DNA of 7,099 nucleotides, from positions 1 through 7,099 of the forward strand of contig JAEZPW010000321.1 in assembly GCA_023441255.1 (NCBI GenBank). Reading direction: 5' to 3'. The position numbers and the translations under genes were made by a program. The notes beneath the pieces are model-generated. The model did no database searches. It worked only from the letters and a program-made list of their open reading frames with translations, and was not told the origin of the DNA. This stretch comes from Acidobacteriota bacterium. Lineage in GTDB: Bacteria; Acidobacteriota; Terriglobia; Terriglobales; Acidobacteriaceae. Positions 1-5,864 of the stretch are shown piece after piece. Each line of letters starts with the position of its first letter. Position 1 is the stretch's first letter.

Positions 1-628
1 TTTCGAAATAGACCATGTTGTGCGAACCGGGGGTGCGCTCTTTTTGTTTCTCGAAGACGTCAGAACCGTCGAGGACGCCGCGGCCGCGAATCGTAATGTT
101 CTTGGTGCCGATCGAACGGACGTTTCCTTTGACCCATGCGCCGGGCGCGAGATAAAGGGTTTCGCCGTCCTTCAGTTCCATCAAGCCGGGTTCGTGCAGG
201 CCGGGACCGAAGTAGCGCACGTTGGCGGCGCCGGGCTTGGGGGCGTCTTTTTCGGGCGCATAGGCGAACAGGTGCACAACGAATTTGAGGTCGCTGTTGA
301 ATTCAACCGTGACCGGGCCGGGGGTGCCGAGGCGAAACCGTACGCTGCGGTGGTCCGCTCCGATCGTGAATGCGATCCCGGCCGACTTGGGCCGAATGTC
401 GACCCAGCGCACGTCGAAATCGGGACGAACTTCCACTTCAGCCGGCGCCGCCAGTTCGAACAGCCCGAATGAGCCCTGCTCGAATTCGTGCAGTTGCAAA
501 GGCCGACCATTTACGGATGCGGCGAACAGAGGCGGTTGTCCCGAGATGGCCGAGGACTGGGCCGTAGCTAGCATGGGGATGAGCAACACCAGCAGGGACA
601 GGAATATGCCGAGGCTACGATTCCGCAT
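1..628 (-). CDS. Secreted GH28/GH49-like beta-helix glycosidase, 3' partial
   Basis: The frame is open from an ATG at 628 to the left edge (209 codons seen, no stop). A signal peptide is clear: MRNR, a hydrophobic core at about residues 6-20, then a likely cut after ATA (residues 21-23, before QSS), so the protein should be exported. Residues about 35-125 look like a beta-rich N-terminal domain. Residues 139-188 carry the pattern YFGPGLHEPG, then LKDGETLYLAPGAWVKG, then ITIRGRGVLDGS, which I recognise as the entry into the right-handed parallel beta-helix of GH28 polygalacturonase-like and GH49 dextranase/isopullulanase-like proteins. The catalytic aspartates would lie beyond the window, so neither activity nor substrate can be assigned. 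A strong ribosome binding site (AAGGAG at 639-634, five bases from the ATG) fixes the start. Family confidence is good; polygalacturonase versus dextranase is undecided. Confidence 0.82.
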   Translation of the reverse strand, partial: MRNRSLGIFLSLLVLLIPMLATAQSSAISGQPPLFAASVNGRPLQLHEFEQGSFGLFELAAPAEVEVRPDFDVRWVDIRPKSAGIAFTIGADHRSVRFRLGTPGPVTVEFNSDLKFVVHLFAYAPEKDAPKPGAANVRYFGPGLHEPGLMELKDGETLYLAPGAWVKGNVRSIGTKNITIRGRGVLDGSDVFEKQKERTPGSHNMVYFE

Positions 629-915
629 TCACTCTCCTTCAGCAGCACCGTGAAATAATTTCGAATCAGGAACAAACCTATAGTAGCGCAAGTTGGAGAG
701 AGCAGGAACAGGAAAAAGGACCAACTGCGCGGCGGCGGAGTCAAAACAGAACTCGACAGGAGATGAGGGGCCGGATTCGACCTGAGCCGTAGCTCGCGTT
801 TTCTGGGCGGCTGCAGCTTCGGCGTTCATAGCGGCATGCGCGTCTTTCGGGCAGCGTGACGCACCGGGACTGCTTCCAAACACTGGGCATTAATAAGAAA
901 AGGAAGCGACTGGAG
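629..915. other. Divergent intergenic region
   Basis: This 287 bp gap separates the minus-strand glycosidase-like gene from the plus-strand hypothetical gene, so it should hold promoters for both. I see no convincing -35/-10 pair on either strand. A minus-strand TACTAT near 673-678 is a weak -10 candidate without a matching -35. A minus-strand 84-codon open frame (GTG at 883, stop at 629-631) fills most of it but has alanine-rich, low-information content and no ribosome binding site, so I do not call it a gene. Confidence 0.5.
634..639 (-). promoter_or_regulatory. Ribosome binding site of the glycosidase-like gene
   Basis: AAGGAG on the minus strand with a five-base spacer to the ATG at 628. 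It is a near-consensus Shine-Dalgarno site and decides the start of the gene. Confidence 0.75.
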
Positions 916-1362
916 ATGGGTTGGGTGGGTGAAGAATATAAGGACCGGCTACGTTCGATGCAGCCCCGAGAAGACGAGAGCACGCCCGAGATGATCTTCG
1001 AGCGTGCTGCGCTTGCACGTTGGAAAGAACTTGTGCGCGAACTTGAAGAAGACGTGAGCGAATACAAGAGCCAGGGCGGCAGTGCCGAATTCAACCGCGT
1101 TTCCGACTTCCAGGTCGAGATCGCCGACCGGGACAGCGCGCTGGTGCTGCACGTACGCGCCGATATTCCGGGCCACGCCGTTCATTACGATTACACGTCG
1201 ACGAACTCGCGCGTGGCGTCGCCGCAGGGCGGCATCTTTTCCATGCACAACACGCGCTGGGGACGGGTGGATCTTTATTCGGCAGACCAGCGTATCCACA
1301 GCGAAGGTGCGCGCCGAATGCTGCTTGAGCCGATATTGTTTCCGCCCGAAGCGGCAGCATAA
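916..1362 (+). CDS. Conserved-looking hypothetical protein, 148 residues
   Basis: I do not recognise a named family. The protein is soluble: no signal peptide and no membrane segment. Residues about 5-52 are highly charged and probably helical (EEYKDRLRSM, then ARWKELVRELEEDVSEYKS, coiled-coil-like). Residues about 58-123 look like a small beta domain with alternating strands (FQVEIADRDSALVLHVRAD, then GGIFSMHNTRWGRVDLYSAD). The tail (RRMLLEPILFPPEAAA) is short. The ATG at 916 is preferred over the in-frame GTG at 856 because AGGA (901-904) and GGAG (912-915) precede it, while the GTG has no visible ribosome binding site and would add a basic, poorly structured 20-residue leader. Its reading-frame quality and start signals suggest a real gene. 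It stands alone, convergent with the M48 gene, and its function is unknown. Confidence 0.7.
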   Translation: MGWVGEEYKDRLRSMQPREDESTPEMIFERAALARWKELVRELEEDVSEYKSQGGSAEFNRVSDFQVEIADRDSALVLHVRADIPGHAVHYDYTSTNSRVASPQGGIFSMHNTRWGRVDLYSADQRIHSEGARRMLLEPILFPPEAAA

Positions 1363-1372
1363 CAGAATCGGG

Positions 1373-1404
1373 TTATCTCGCCATCGGGTCATCGGGCCAT
1401 CGGA
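1373..1404 (+). repeat. Octanucleotide tandem array, 4 units
   Basis: Four consecutive 8 bp units read TTATCTCG, CCATCGGG, TCATCGGG, CCATCGGA (consensus YYATCKSG). The array starts ten bases after the stop codon of the hypothetical gene at 1360-1362. A six-unit array of the same octamer lies directly after the rel stop codon on the opposite strand (3543-3590). Each array reads in the sense direction of the gene it follows. Confidence 0.85.
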
Positions 1405-1445
1405 GTTCGACGAACGTCAGGCTAGGTCACAGTTGTGGCGAAGCC

Positions 1446-1506
1446 TGTGCATCCGCCTCGCTGCGGGCAAAATGCATAGGTCCTTCGCTGCGCTCAGGAT
1501 GACATC
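1446..1506 (+). repeat. 61 bp dispersed intergenic repeat, copy 1
   Basis: This stretch matches 3472-3532 at 59 of 61 positions, in the same orientation. Both differences are G in this copy and A in copy 2. Its right part contains CCTTCGCTGCGCTCAGG, an imperfect palindrome, followed by ATGACATC. The left part has TGCAT and ATGCA arms around a CG-rich core, which could fold, although the two substitutions break rather than preserve the inner pairing in copy 2. It is non-coding, in the gap between convergent genes. I recall the CTTCGCTGCGCTCAGGATGA motif as a common dispersed element in acidobacterial and other genomes; how it spreads is not visible here. Confidence 0.88.
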
Positions 1507-1544
1507 TCTGGGGTGAGGCTCAGGATGACAACTGTGGGGTGAGA
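1493..1544 (+). repeat. 26 bp tandem duplication at the end of repeat copy 1
   Basis: Two adjacent 26 bp units start CTCAGGATGACA and end with TGGGGTGAG plus G or A. They occupy 1493-1518 and 1519-1544 and differ at three positions (T/A, C/G and the last base). The first unit is the right end of the 61 bp repeat plus its downstream flank. Copy 2 of the repeat has only one unit, so this looks like a local slippage or end duplication. Confidence 0.85.
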
Positions 1545-1565
1545 ATGACCGATGGCCCCATTTCT

Positions 1566-2639
1566 TCAGTGAGCTCCCATCTGTTCCAGCGCCTTGATCC
1601 GGTTCTCGACCAGCGGATGACAGGAGAGCACATCGCCGCGGCTCGATGGATTTAGCGGGTCCACAATACAGAGGTGGCGCAAGGCTCCGATGATCTCCAG
1701 GCGGGGAGCACTGCATTCGGACATTTTCACCAGTGCGGTTTTCATAGCGGCGGGGTTGCGGGTCAGCAGAACGGCTTCCGCATCGGCCTGCGACTCGCGT
1801 TCGCGCCACAATAAAGGTTTCAGCAGCAGGGCAAAGAATGGCCCGCCTGCGACGACGTAGACGAACCAGACCAGCAGCAGCAGCGAAAAGAGGTCAATGG
1901 CAGGGTAGTCGCCCCAGATGCTTCCCGTCAGAACGCCGATGAAGATGGGCAGCAACGGCAAAAAGAAGAGTACGACCAACACCAGGCATCCGGCGCCGAG
2001 CAGAGCGTTTTTGCGGAAGAGCAGCCGAAAGAATCTGTAGACGATCATGTGTGGCAGCCAGAGCGTCGCAACCACTGCCGCCAGCATAGCCCCGAGTCGT
2101 GTGTCGCGGTTGCCAATGTGCGAGAGTTCATGCGCCACGACGGCCTCGAGTTCCTGCCGATCGAGTATGCGGAGGAGTCCGCTGGTGACGGCGAGCGAGG
2201 CGTGCTCGGGGGCGAAACCGGTCGAGAATGCGTTGGGAGCTTCGGCTTCCAGAACGTAAAGGCGAGGAACGGGCAGTCCCGCTCCGATCGACAGGTTTTC
2301 AACGACGCTGCACAGGTCTGGATGGCTCGAAGCCGACACGTTACGTGCGCCGGCAACCCCCATGACGAGGCTCGCGCACCAGCGATATTCGGCCCAGGCG
2401 ATGGCGACGAGGATAAGCAGGGCCGAAATCATCGACAGCGACATGGCCAACACCGGCCGGGTATACGAGAGCTCGGCGTTGGCGGGCGAGAGCATGATGA
2501 TCCAGGTTGCGATGTATTCGGTGGCATACCATGCGACGGGAAGCGTGATGACAACAAACACGCCGAGCAGCAGCTTCGTCATTTGCTGATTACTCGACCG
2601 GCGATCGTAGGCCAGTACCGGCTTGGGCGTGGCTGACAT
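1566..2639 (-). CDS. M48 family membrane zinc metallopeptidase (HtpX-like)
   Basis: A 357-residue integral membrane protease. The zinc site is intact: HELSH at residues 170-174 (two His ligands, catalytic Glu171) and a downstream Glu282 in RESQAD, which matches the third-ligand motif ExxAD of M48 peptidases. Likely membrane segments lie at about 21-49, 61-83, 184-204, 212-237 and 246-277. The C-terminus (CHPLVENRIKALEQM) is the family's usual HPP-like ending. HtpX-type enzymes cleave damaged or misfolded membrane proteins, with the active site facing the cytoplasm. The gene follows lemA after a single base (TGA-A-ATG), so the two are surely co-transcribed and probably translationally coupled. 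I chose the ATG at 2639 for this coupling; in-frame ATGs at 2651 and 2690 would overlap lemA. It is longer than E. coli HtpX (about 290 residues), so I call the family, not htpX itself. Confidence 0.9.
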   Translation of the reverse strand: MSATPKPVLAYDRRSSNQQMTKLLLGVFVVITLPVAWYATEYIATWIIMLSPANAELSYTRPVLAMSLSMISALLILVAIAWAEYRWCASLVMGVAGARNVSASSHPDLCSVVENLSIGAGLPVPRLYVLEAEAPNAFSTGFAPEHASLAVTSGLLRILDRQELEAVVAHELSHIGNRDTRLGAMLAAVVATLWLPHMIVYRFFRLLFRKNALLGAGCLVLVVLFFLPLLPIFIGVLTGSIWGDYPAIDLFSLLLLVWFVYVVAGGPFFALLLKPLLWRERESQADAEAVLLTRNPAAMKTALVKMSECSAPRLEIIGALRHLCIVDPLNPSSRGDVLSCHPLVENRIKALEQMGAH

Positions 2640-2640
2640 T

Positions 2641-3354
2641 TCAGGCGACATGCGCAGCGACAGTGCCTCGTTCGCGATCCGTTGCTTCAAAGAACTCCTC
2701 GGGAGTGAACCCGAACAGCGGAGCCCAGAGCTTGCGCGGAAAATGCGCGATACGAGTGTTGTAGTCGAGCACCGTCTGGTTATAGAACTGGCGGGCCCAG
2801 GCGATCTTGCTCTCTATATCGGAGAGCTGCTTCTGCAATGTGGCGAAGTTCTCGGAGGCCCGCAGTTCCGGATAACTCTCCCCGACGGCAAGCAGCTTGC
2901 GGGTTTCGGCGGTCAGGTCCTGGTTGGCATCTCCGCGCGCCTGCGGACCACGGGCGCACATGAGTGCGATGCGGGCGCGTGTGACGTTCTCGAACGTCTG
3001 CTGTTCGTGGCGCGCGTAGGCGGAGACAGTTGCAACGAGTTGCGGAACGAGATCGGCGCGGAGTTTCAGTTGCGCGTCGGTGGTGGCCCAAGCTTCTCGA
3101 ACCTGCAGACGCGAGCGCACCAGGTGGTTATAGGAACGGACGCAAAGAGCCACGACACAGGAGACGAAAAGAACGGCGAGAGCTCTGCGCGACGTCAGCA
3201 GTGAGATGAGGCGGTCCACGACCCCGCCGGTCATCGAATCGATCATGGAAGCGAGCAGGGCCGCCACCATGACGCAGAGCAACCCGCAGCAGATGCCCAG
3301 CAGCAGTGCGGCACTTCCTCCCAACTTGCTTCCCCGCCTACGAGGTACGGCCAT
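2641..3354 (-). CDS. lemA: LemA family membrane protein
   Basis: A 237-residue protein with a full LemA domain at about residues 74-225. Recognisable family blocks are SYNHLVRSRLQVREAWATTD, LRADLVPQLVATVSAYARHE, GESYPELRASENFATLQKQL, and YNTRIAHFPRKLWAPLFGF; these form the helical bundle of the family. Two hydrophobic segments precede it, at about 13-38 and 57-73. Most LemA proteins are about 180-200 residues with one N-terminal anchor, so this one has an added N-terminal segment. The ATG at 3354 is preferred to the one at 3381 because GGGGA (3365-3361) sits six bases upstream. LemA proteins often neighbour M48 peptidases, as here, and may act as partner or adaptor, but the molecular role of LemA is not settled. 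It is the first gene of the lemA-M48 operon. Confidence 0.92.
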   Translation of the reverse strand: MAVPRRRGSKLGGSAALLLGICCGLLCVMVAALLASMIDSMTGGVVDRLISLLTSRRALAVLFVSCVVALCVRSYNHLVRSRLQVREAWATTDAQLKLRADLVPQLVATVSAYARHEQQTFENVTRARIALMCARGPQARGDANQDLTAETRKLLAVGESYPELRASENFATLQKQLSDIESKIAWARQFYNQTVLDYNTRIAHFPRKLWAPLFGFTPEEFFEATDRERGTVAAHVA

Positions 3355-3360
3355 CGTCGC

Positions 3361-3365
3361 TCCCC
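3361..3365 (-). promoter_or_regulatory. Ribosome binding site of lemA
   Basis: GGGGA on the minus strand, six bases before the ATG at 3354. It supports that start over the upstream in-frame ATG at 3381. Confidence 0.55.
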
Positions 3366-3368
3366 ACG

Positions 3369-3395
3369 AGACGAGCATCAAGGCTGAATTGTTCC
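3369..3395 (-). promoter_or_regulatory. Candidate ECF-sigma promoter upstream of lemA
   Basis: On the minus strand GGAAC (3395-3391) is followed after 17 bases by CGTCT (3373-3369). This matches the general pattern of extracytoplasmic-function sigma promoters (AAC in the -35, CGTC in the -10). An envelope-stress sigma factor would suit a lemA-M48 operon. The weakness is position: transcription would start about 6-8 bases before the lemA ATG, inside the ribosome binding site. Two short motifs can also occur by chance, so this is only a candidate. Confidence 0.22.
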
Positions 3396-3471
3396 GCCAT
3401 GAAAGTCAAGCGCCGCACGGTGATGTGTGCACGCGCAACGATGTGCAAGATCAAATCGGGAAAGGGCCGCG

Positions 3472-3532
3472 TGTGCATCCACCTCGCTGCAGGCAAAATG
3501 CATAGGTCCTTCGCTGCGCTCAGGATGACATC
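3472..3532 (+). repeat. 61 bp dispersed intergenic repeat, copy 2
   Basis: It is 59/61 identical and in the same orientation as 1446-1506. It lies between the rel stop and the lemA start. Similarity continues weakly past the end (GGGG and GAG remain aligned). With copy 1 it forms a pair of direct repeats 2,026 bp apart that bracket the complete lemA-M48 operon. Confidence 0.88.
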
Positions 3533-3542
3533 GTTTGGGGGG

Positions 3543-3590
3543 CGAGATAGCGAGATGGCCAGATGACCCGATGGCGAGATGGCCCGATGG
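3543..3590 (-). repeat. Octanucleotide tandem array, 6 units
   Basis: Reading the minus strand from 3590, six 8 bp units follow one another: CCATCGGG, CCATCTCG, CCATCGGG, TCATCTGG, CCATCTCG, CTATCTCG. The first base of the array directly follows the rel stop codon (TAG at 3593-3591). The same octamer family forms the array at 1373-1404. There is no T-run or strong hairpin, so it does not look like a classical intrinsic terminator, though it sits where one would be expected. Confidence 0.87.
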
Positions 3591-5825
3591 CTAGATCTTT
3601 TGTACTCGCTGAACGTCTTTGACGCCGGGGATCTTTCGCAGGCCGGCGATGATGTGTTCGAGGTGCTTGAGGTGCTCGATATCAATGACGACGTCGATGT
3701 TTGCCTGACGGTTGGCGGTGCGGGCTTCGATGTTGCGGATATTAGTGCCTTCGTCGCTGATGATGGTAGCGATCTGCTTCAGCATGCCGGCGCGATCGTC
3801 GCAGAAGACGGTGAGTTTGACCGGGAAACCGGCTGTGGTGCCGTTTCCATCTTTCGTGTCCCTGGCCCACTCGACCGAGATGCGGCGCTCGGGTTCATTG
3901 ATGAGATTGGCGACGTTGGGGCAGCCCTTGGTGTGTACCGCCACGCCTTTACCGCGCGTGACGTAGCCGAGAATCTCTTCGCCGCGGATTGGATTGCAGC
4001 AGCGCGCTCGGTACACCATCAGGTCATCATGGCCTTTTACCACGATGGCCGAGTTGGTGCTTGAACCGCCGAAGACGCGGCGAACGACGCTGGTGAATCC
4101 TGTCGCAGGGTGCTCTTCTTCAGTGGGCGAAACAGGCGTCTCAGTGCTGGAATCGGGCGCAAGGCGTCCGAGCACCTGCCGCGCCGAATACTTGCCGTAG
4201 CCGATGCCGGCGATGAGGTCTTCGCCGCGCCCCAGGCCATAGTCCTTGGCCACTCGGCTGTAGGCCTCGTCGTTGATGCCCTTCAGCGAAATGCGATATT
4301 TGCGCGATTCTTTTTCGATCAGCTTGCGGCCGATCTCAATGGCGCGCTCGCGCTGGTGAATGTTCAGCCAGTGCTTAATCTTCTGGCGCGCGCGGCTTGA
4401 CTTGGCCAGCGTGAGCCAGTCGCGGCTGGGCTTGTGCCCGGTCTGGGTGACGATTTCCACGATGTCGCCCGAACGCAGCTTGTAGCGCAGCGGCACCATG
4501 CGTCCGTTCACCTTCGCGCCCACGCAGGTATGTCCGACTTCGGTGTGTACGGTGTAGGCGAAATCGATGGGCGTGGCGTCTCGCGGAAGAATAACGACCT
4601 TGCCCTTAGGCGTGAACGTGTAGACCTCTTCGGGGTAGAGGTCGATCTTCAGGTTCGACAGGAATTCGCCGGGGTCGCTGACGTCGCGCTGCCACTCGAC
4701 CACCTGGCGAAGCCAGGCGAGGCGCTGCTCGTCCTTGGCGGACACCGGGCCGTCCTTGTATTTCCAGTGCGCGGCGATGCCCTCTTCCGCCATCTTGTGC
4801 ATCTCTTCGGTGCGGATCTGCACTTCGAAGGACTCACCGTTTTCCGCGATGACCGTGGTATGCAGCGACTGATAGAGGTTCGGTCGCGGCATGGCGATGA
4901 AGTCCTTGATGCGGCCCGGCACCGGGCGCCACAGGTTGTGAATGATGCCCAGCACGGCGTAGCAGTCGTGAACGGACTTGGTGACGATGCGCATTGCGAA
5001 CAGGTCATAGACCTGGTCGACGGTTATTCGCTGGCGAAGAAGCTTCTGGTGAATACTCCAGAGGCGCTTTACGCGGCTCTGGACCGTGGCCTCGATGCCG
5101 GCTTCCTTTACTTTCTCGCGAATGACGGTCTCGACCTTGGTGAGGAAGTAGTGCTCGCCGGCTTTGCGCTTCTTCTCGACTGCCGTCTTCAGCTGTTCGT
5201 AGGCGATCGGGTCGCAGTACTGGAAGGCGAGGTCTTCAAGTTCACCGCGGATTTTGCCCATGCCGAGGCGGTGCGCGATGGGTGCATAGATCTCCTGGGT
5301 CTCGCGCGCAATCTTCTCCTGTCGCTCCTTGGGCAGGTATTCCAGGGTCCGCATGTTGTGGAGGCGGTCGGCCAGCTTGATCATGACGACGCGGATGTCG
5401 TCGACCATGGCCAGCACCATCTTGCGAACGTTTTCGGCCTGTCGTTCCTCGCGCGAGGCGAAGTCAATTTTGCTGATCTTGGTGACGCCCTCGACGATGT
5501 GCGCCACCTGCTCACCAAAAAGCTTTTCCACCTGGTCGGCGGTGACGCTGGTGTCTTCCACGACGTCATGGAGCAGGCCGGCGGCGATGGCGATGCCGTC
5601 CAGCTTCATCTCTGCCAGCAGAATGGCAACTTCAAGGGGGTGGACCAGGTACGGTTCGCCGCTCGCGCGGGTTTGGCCGCTATGCTGTTGAAGACAAAAG
5701 TCATAGGCCTTGCGCACCAGTTCGACTTCTTCAGCGGACCGAGTCTCGCGGAGCTTCTTCATCAGCTCGCGAAATTTCGTGACCGTCAAAACGTTGGTCG
5801 CGATCTGTTGGCGCAAGGTCGCCAT
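3591..5825 (-). CDS. rel: Bifunctional (p)ppGpp synthetase/hydrolase Rel (RelA/SpoT long form)
   Basis: A complete 744-residue long RelA/SpoT homologue that makes (p)ppGpp from ATP and GTP/GDP and also hydrolyses it, setting the stringent response. The HD hydrolase domain has all its metal and catalytic residues: His62, His86-Asp87, Glu90-Asp91, Asp153 (ADRLHNMRT). The synthetase domain follows: RVKRLWSI from 251, YDLFAMRI with Asp274, RIKD at 305-308, Tyr318 in NLYQSLHT, and Glu334 in FEVQIRT. RIKD is the RxKD form found in bifunctional Rel/SpoT, as opposed to the ExDD form of synthetase-only RelA. Next come the TGS domain (about 398-460, EVYTFTPKGKVVILP), a helical region, a Ser/Thr/Pro/Glu-rich linker at about 557-575, the zinc-finger domain with Cys609-Cys610, His631 and Cys635, and a C-terminal ACT domain (about 667-742). 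Both activities appear intact. The ATG at 5825 lacks a ribosome binding site; an in-frame ATG at 5762 is the alternative. Confidence 0.97.
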   Translation of the reverse strand: MATLRQQIATNVLTVTKFRELMKKLRETRSAEEVELVRKAYDFCLQQHSGQTRASGEPYLVHPLEVAILLAEMKLDGIAIAAGLLHDVVEDTSVTADQVEKLFGEQVAHIVEGVTKISKIDFASREERQAENVRKMVLAMVDDIRVVMIKLADRLHNMRTLEYLPKERQEKIARETQEIYAPIAHRLGMGKIRGELEDLAFQYCDPIAYEQLKTAVEKKRKAGEHYFLTKVETVIREKVKEAGIEATVQSRVKRLWSIHQKLLRQRITVDQVYDLFAMRIVTKSVHDCYAVLGIIHNLWRPVPGRIKDFIAMPRPNLYQSLHTTVIAENGESFEVQIRTEEMHKMAEEGIAAHWKYKDGPVSAKDEQRLAWLRQVVEWQRDVSDPGEFLSNLKIDLYPEEVYTFTPKGKVVILPRDATPIDFAYTVHTEVGHTCVGAKVNGRMVPLRYKLRSGDIVEIVTQTGHKPSRDWLTLAKSSRARQKIKHWLNIHQRERAIEIGRKLIEKESRKYRISLKGINDEAYSRVAKDYGLGRGEDLIAGIGYGKYSARQVLGRLAPDSSTETPVSPTEEEHPATGFTSVVRRVFGGSSTNSAIVVKGHDDLMVYRARCCNPIRGEEILGYVTRGKGVAVHTKGCPNVANLINEPERRISVEWARDTKDGNGTTAGFPVKLTVFCDDRAGMLKQIATIISDEGTNIRNIEARTANRQANIDVVIDIEHLKHLEHIIAGLRKIPGVKDVQRVQKI

Positions 5826-5830
5826 AGCTG

Positions 5831-5860
5831 ATTATAGCCCCACGAAAATGCTGTTCTCCA
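5831..5860 (-). promoter_or_regulatory. Candidate rel promoter, near-leaderless
   Basis: A perfect TATAAT (-10) occupies 5836-5831 on the minus strand. TGGAGA (5860-5855), matching four of six -35 bases, lies 18 bases upstream. Only five bases separate the -10 from the rel ATG at 5825, so transcription should begin at or within a base or two of that ATG. The absence of a ribosome binding site fits a leaderless transcript. If the promoter is real but translation starts at the ATG at 5762, the leader would instead be about 63 bases. Confidence 0.55.
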
Positions 5861-5864
5861 GCAT
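5848..5864. promoter_or_regulatory. 17 bp palindrome overlapping the rel -35 region
   Basis: ATGCTG, five bases, CAGCAT: perfect six-base inverted arms around a five-base centre. It covers the proposed -35 hexamer at 5855-5860. Because it lies upstream of the predicted transcription start it would act as DNA, for example as an operator for a dimeric regulator, rather than as an RNA hairpin of the rel message. No regulator can be named. Confidence 0.4.

Noticed and set aside
629..883. 84-codon minus-strand frame ending directly at the glycosidase-like start (TGA-ATG)
   Set aside because: The stop-start junction looks like coupling, but the frame starts with GTG without a ribosome binding site, is alanine-rich, and has no recognisable content.
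1373..1404. CRISPR-like array
   Set aside because: The repeats are 8 bp and directly adjacent without spacers; this is a simple tandem repeat.
1428..1536. 9 bp inverted repeat (CACAGTTGT and ACAACTGTG) around repeat copy 1, resembling terminal repeats of a tiny mobile element
   Set aside because: Copy 2 of the repeat has no such flanks, and the right arm lies inside the 26 bp tandem duplication. Chance is the simpler reading.
1363..1565. Intrinsic terminators between the convergent genes
   Set aside because: Short palindromes such as GTTCGACGAAC (1405-1415) exist, but none has a stable stem followed by a T-run on either strand.
3404..3409. TTGACT as a housekeeping -35 for lemA (minus strand)
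   Set aside because: It matches five of six bases, but no acceptable -10 lies 16-18 bases downstream (CAGCCT at 17).
4434..5831. 465-codon open frame on the plus strand, antisense to rel
   Set aside because: It mirrors the strongly conserved rel coding frame. Long antisense open frames are common in GC-rich genes, and its translation shows no recognisable domain.
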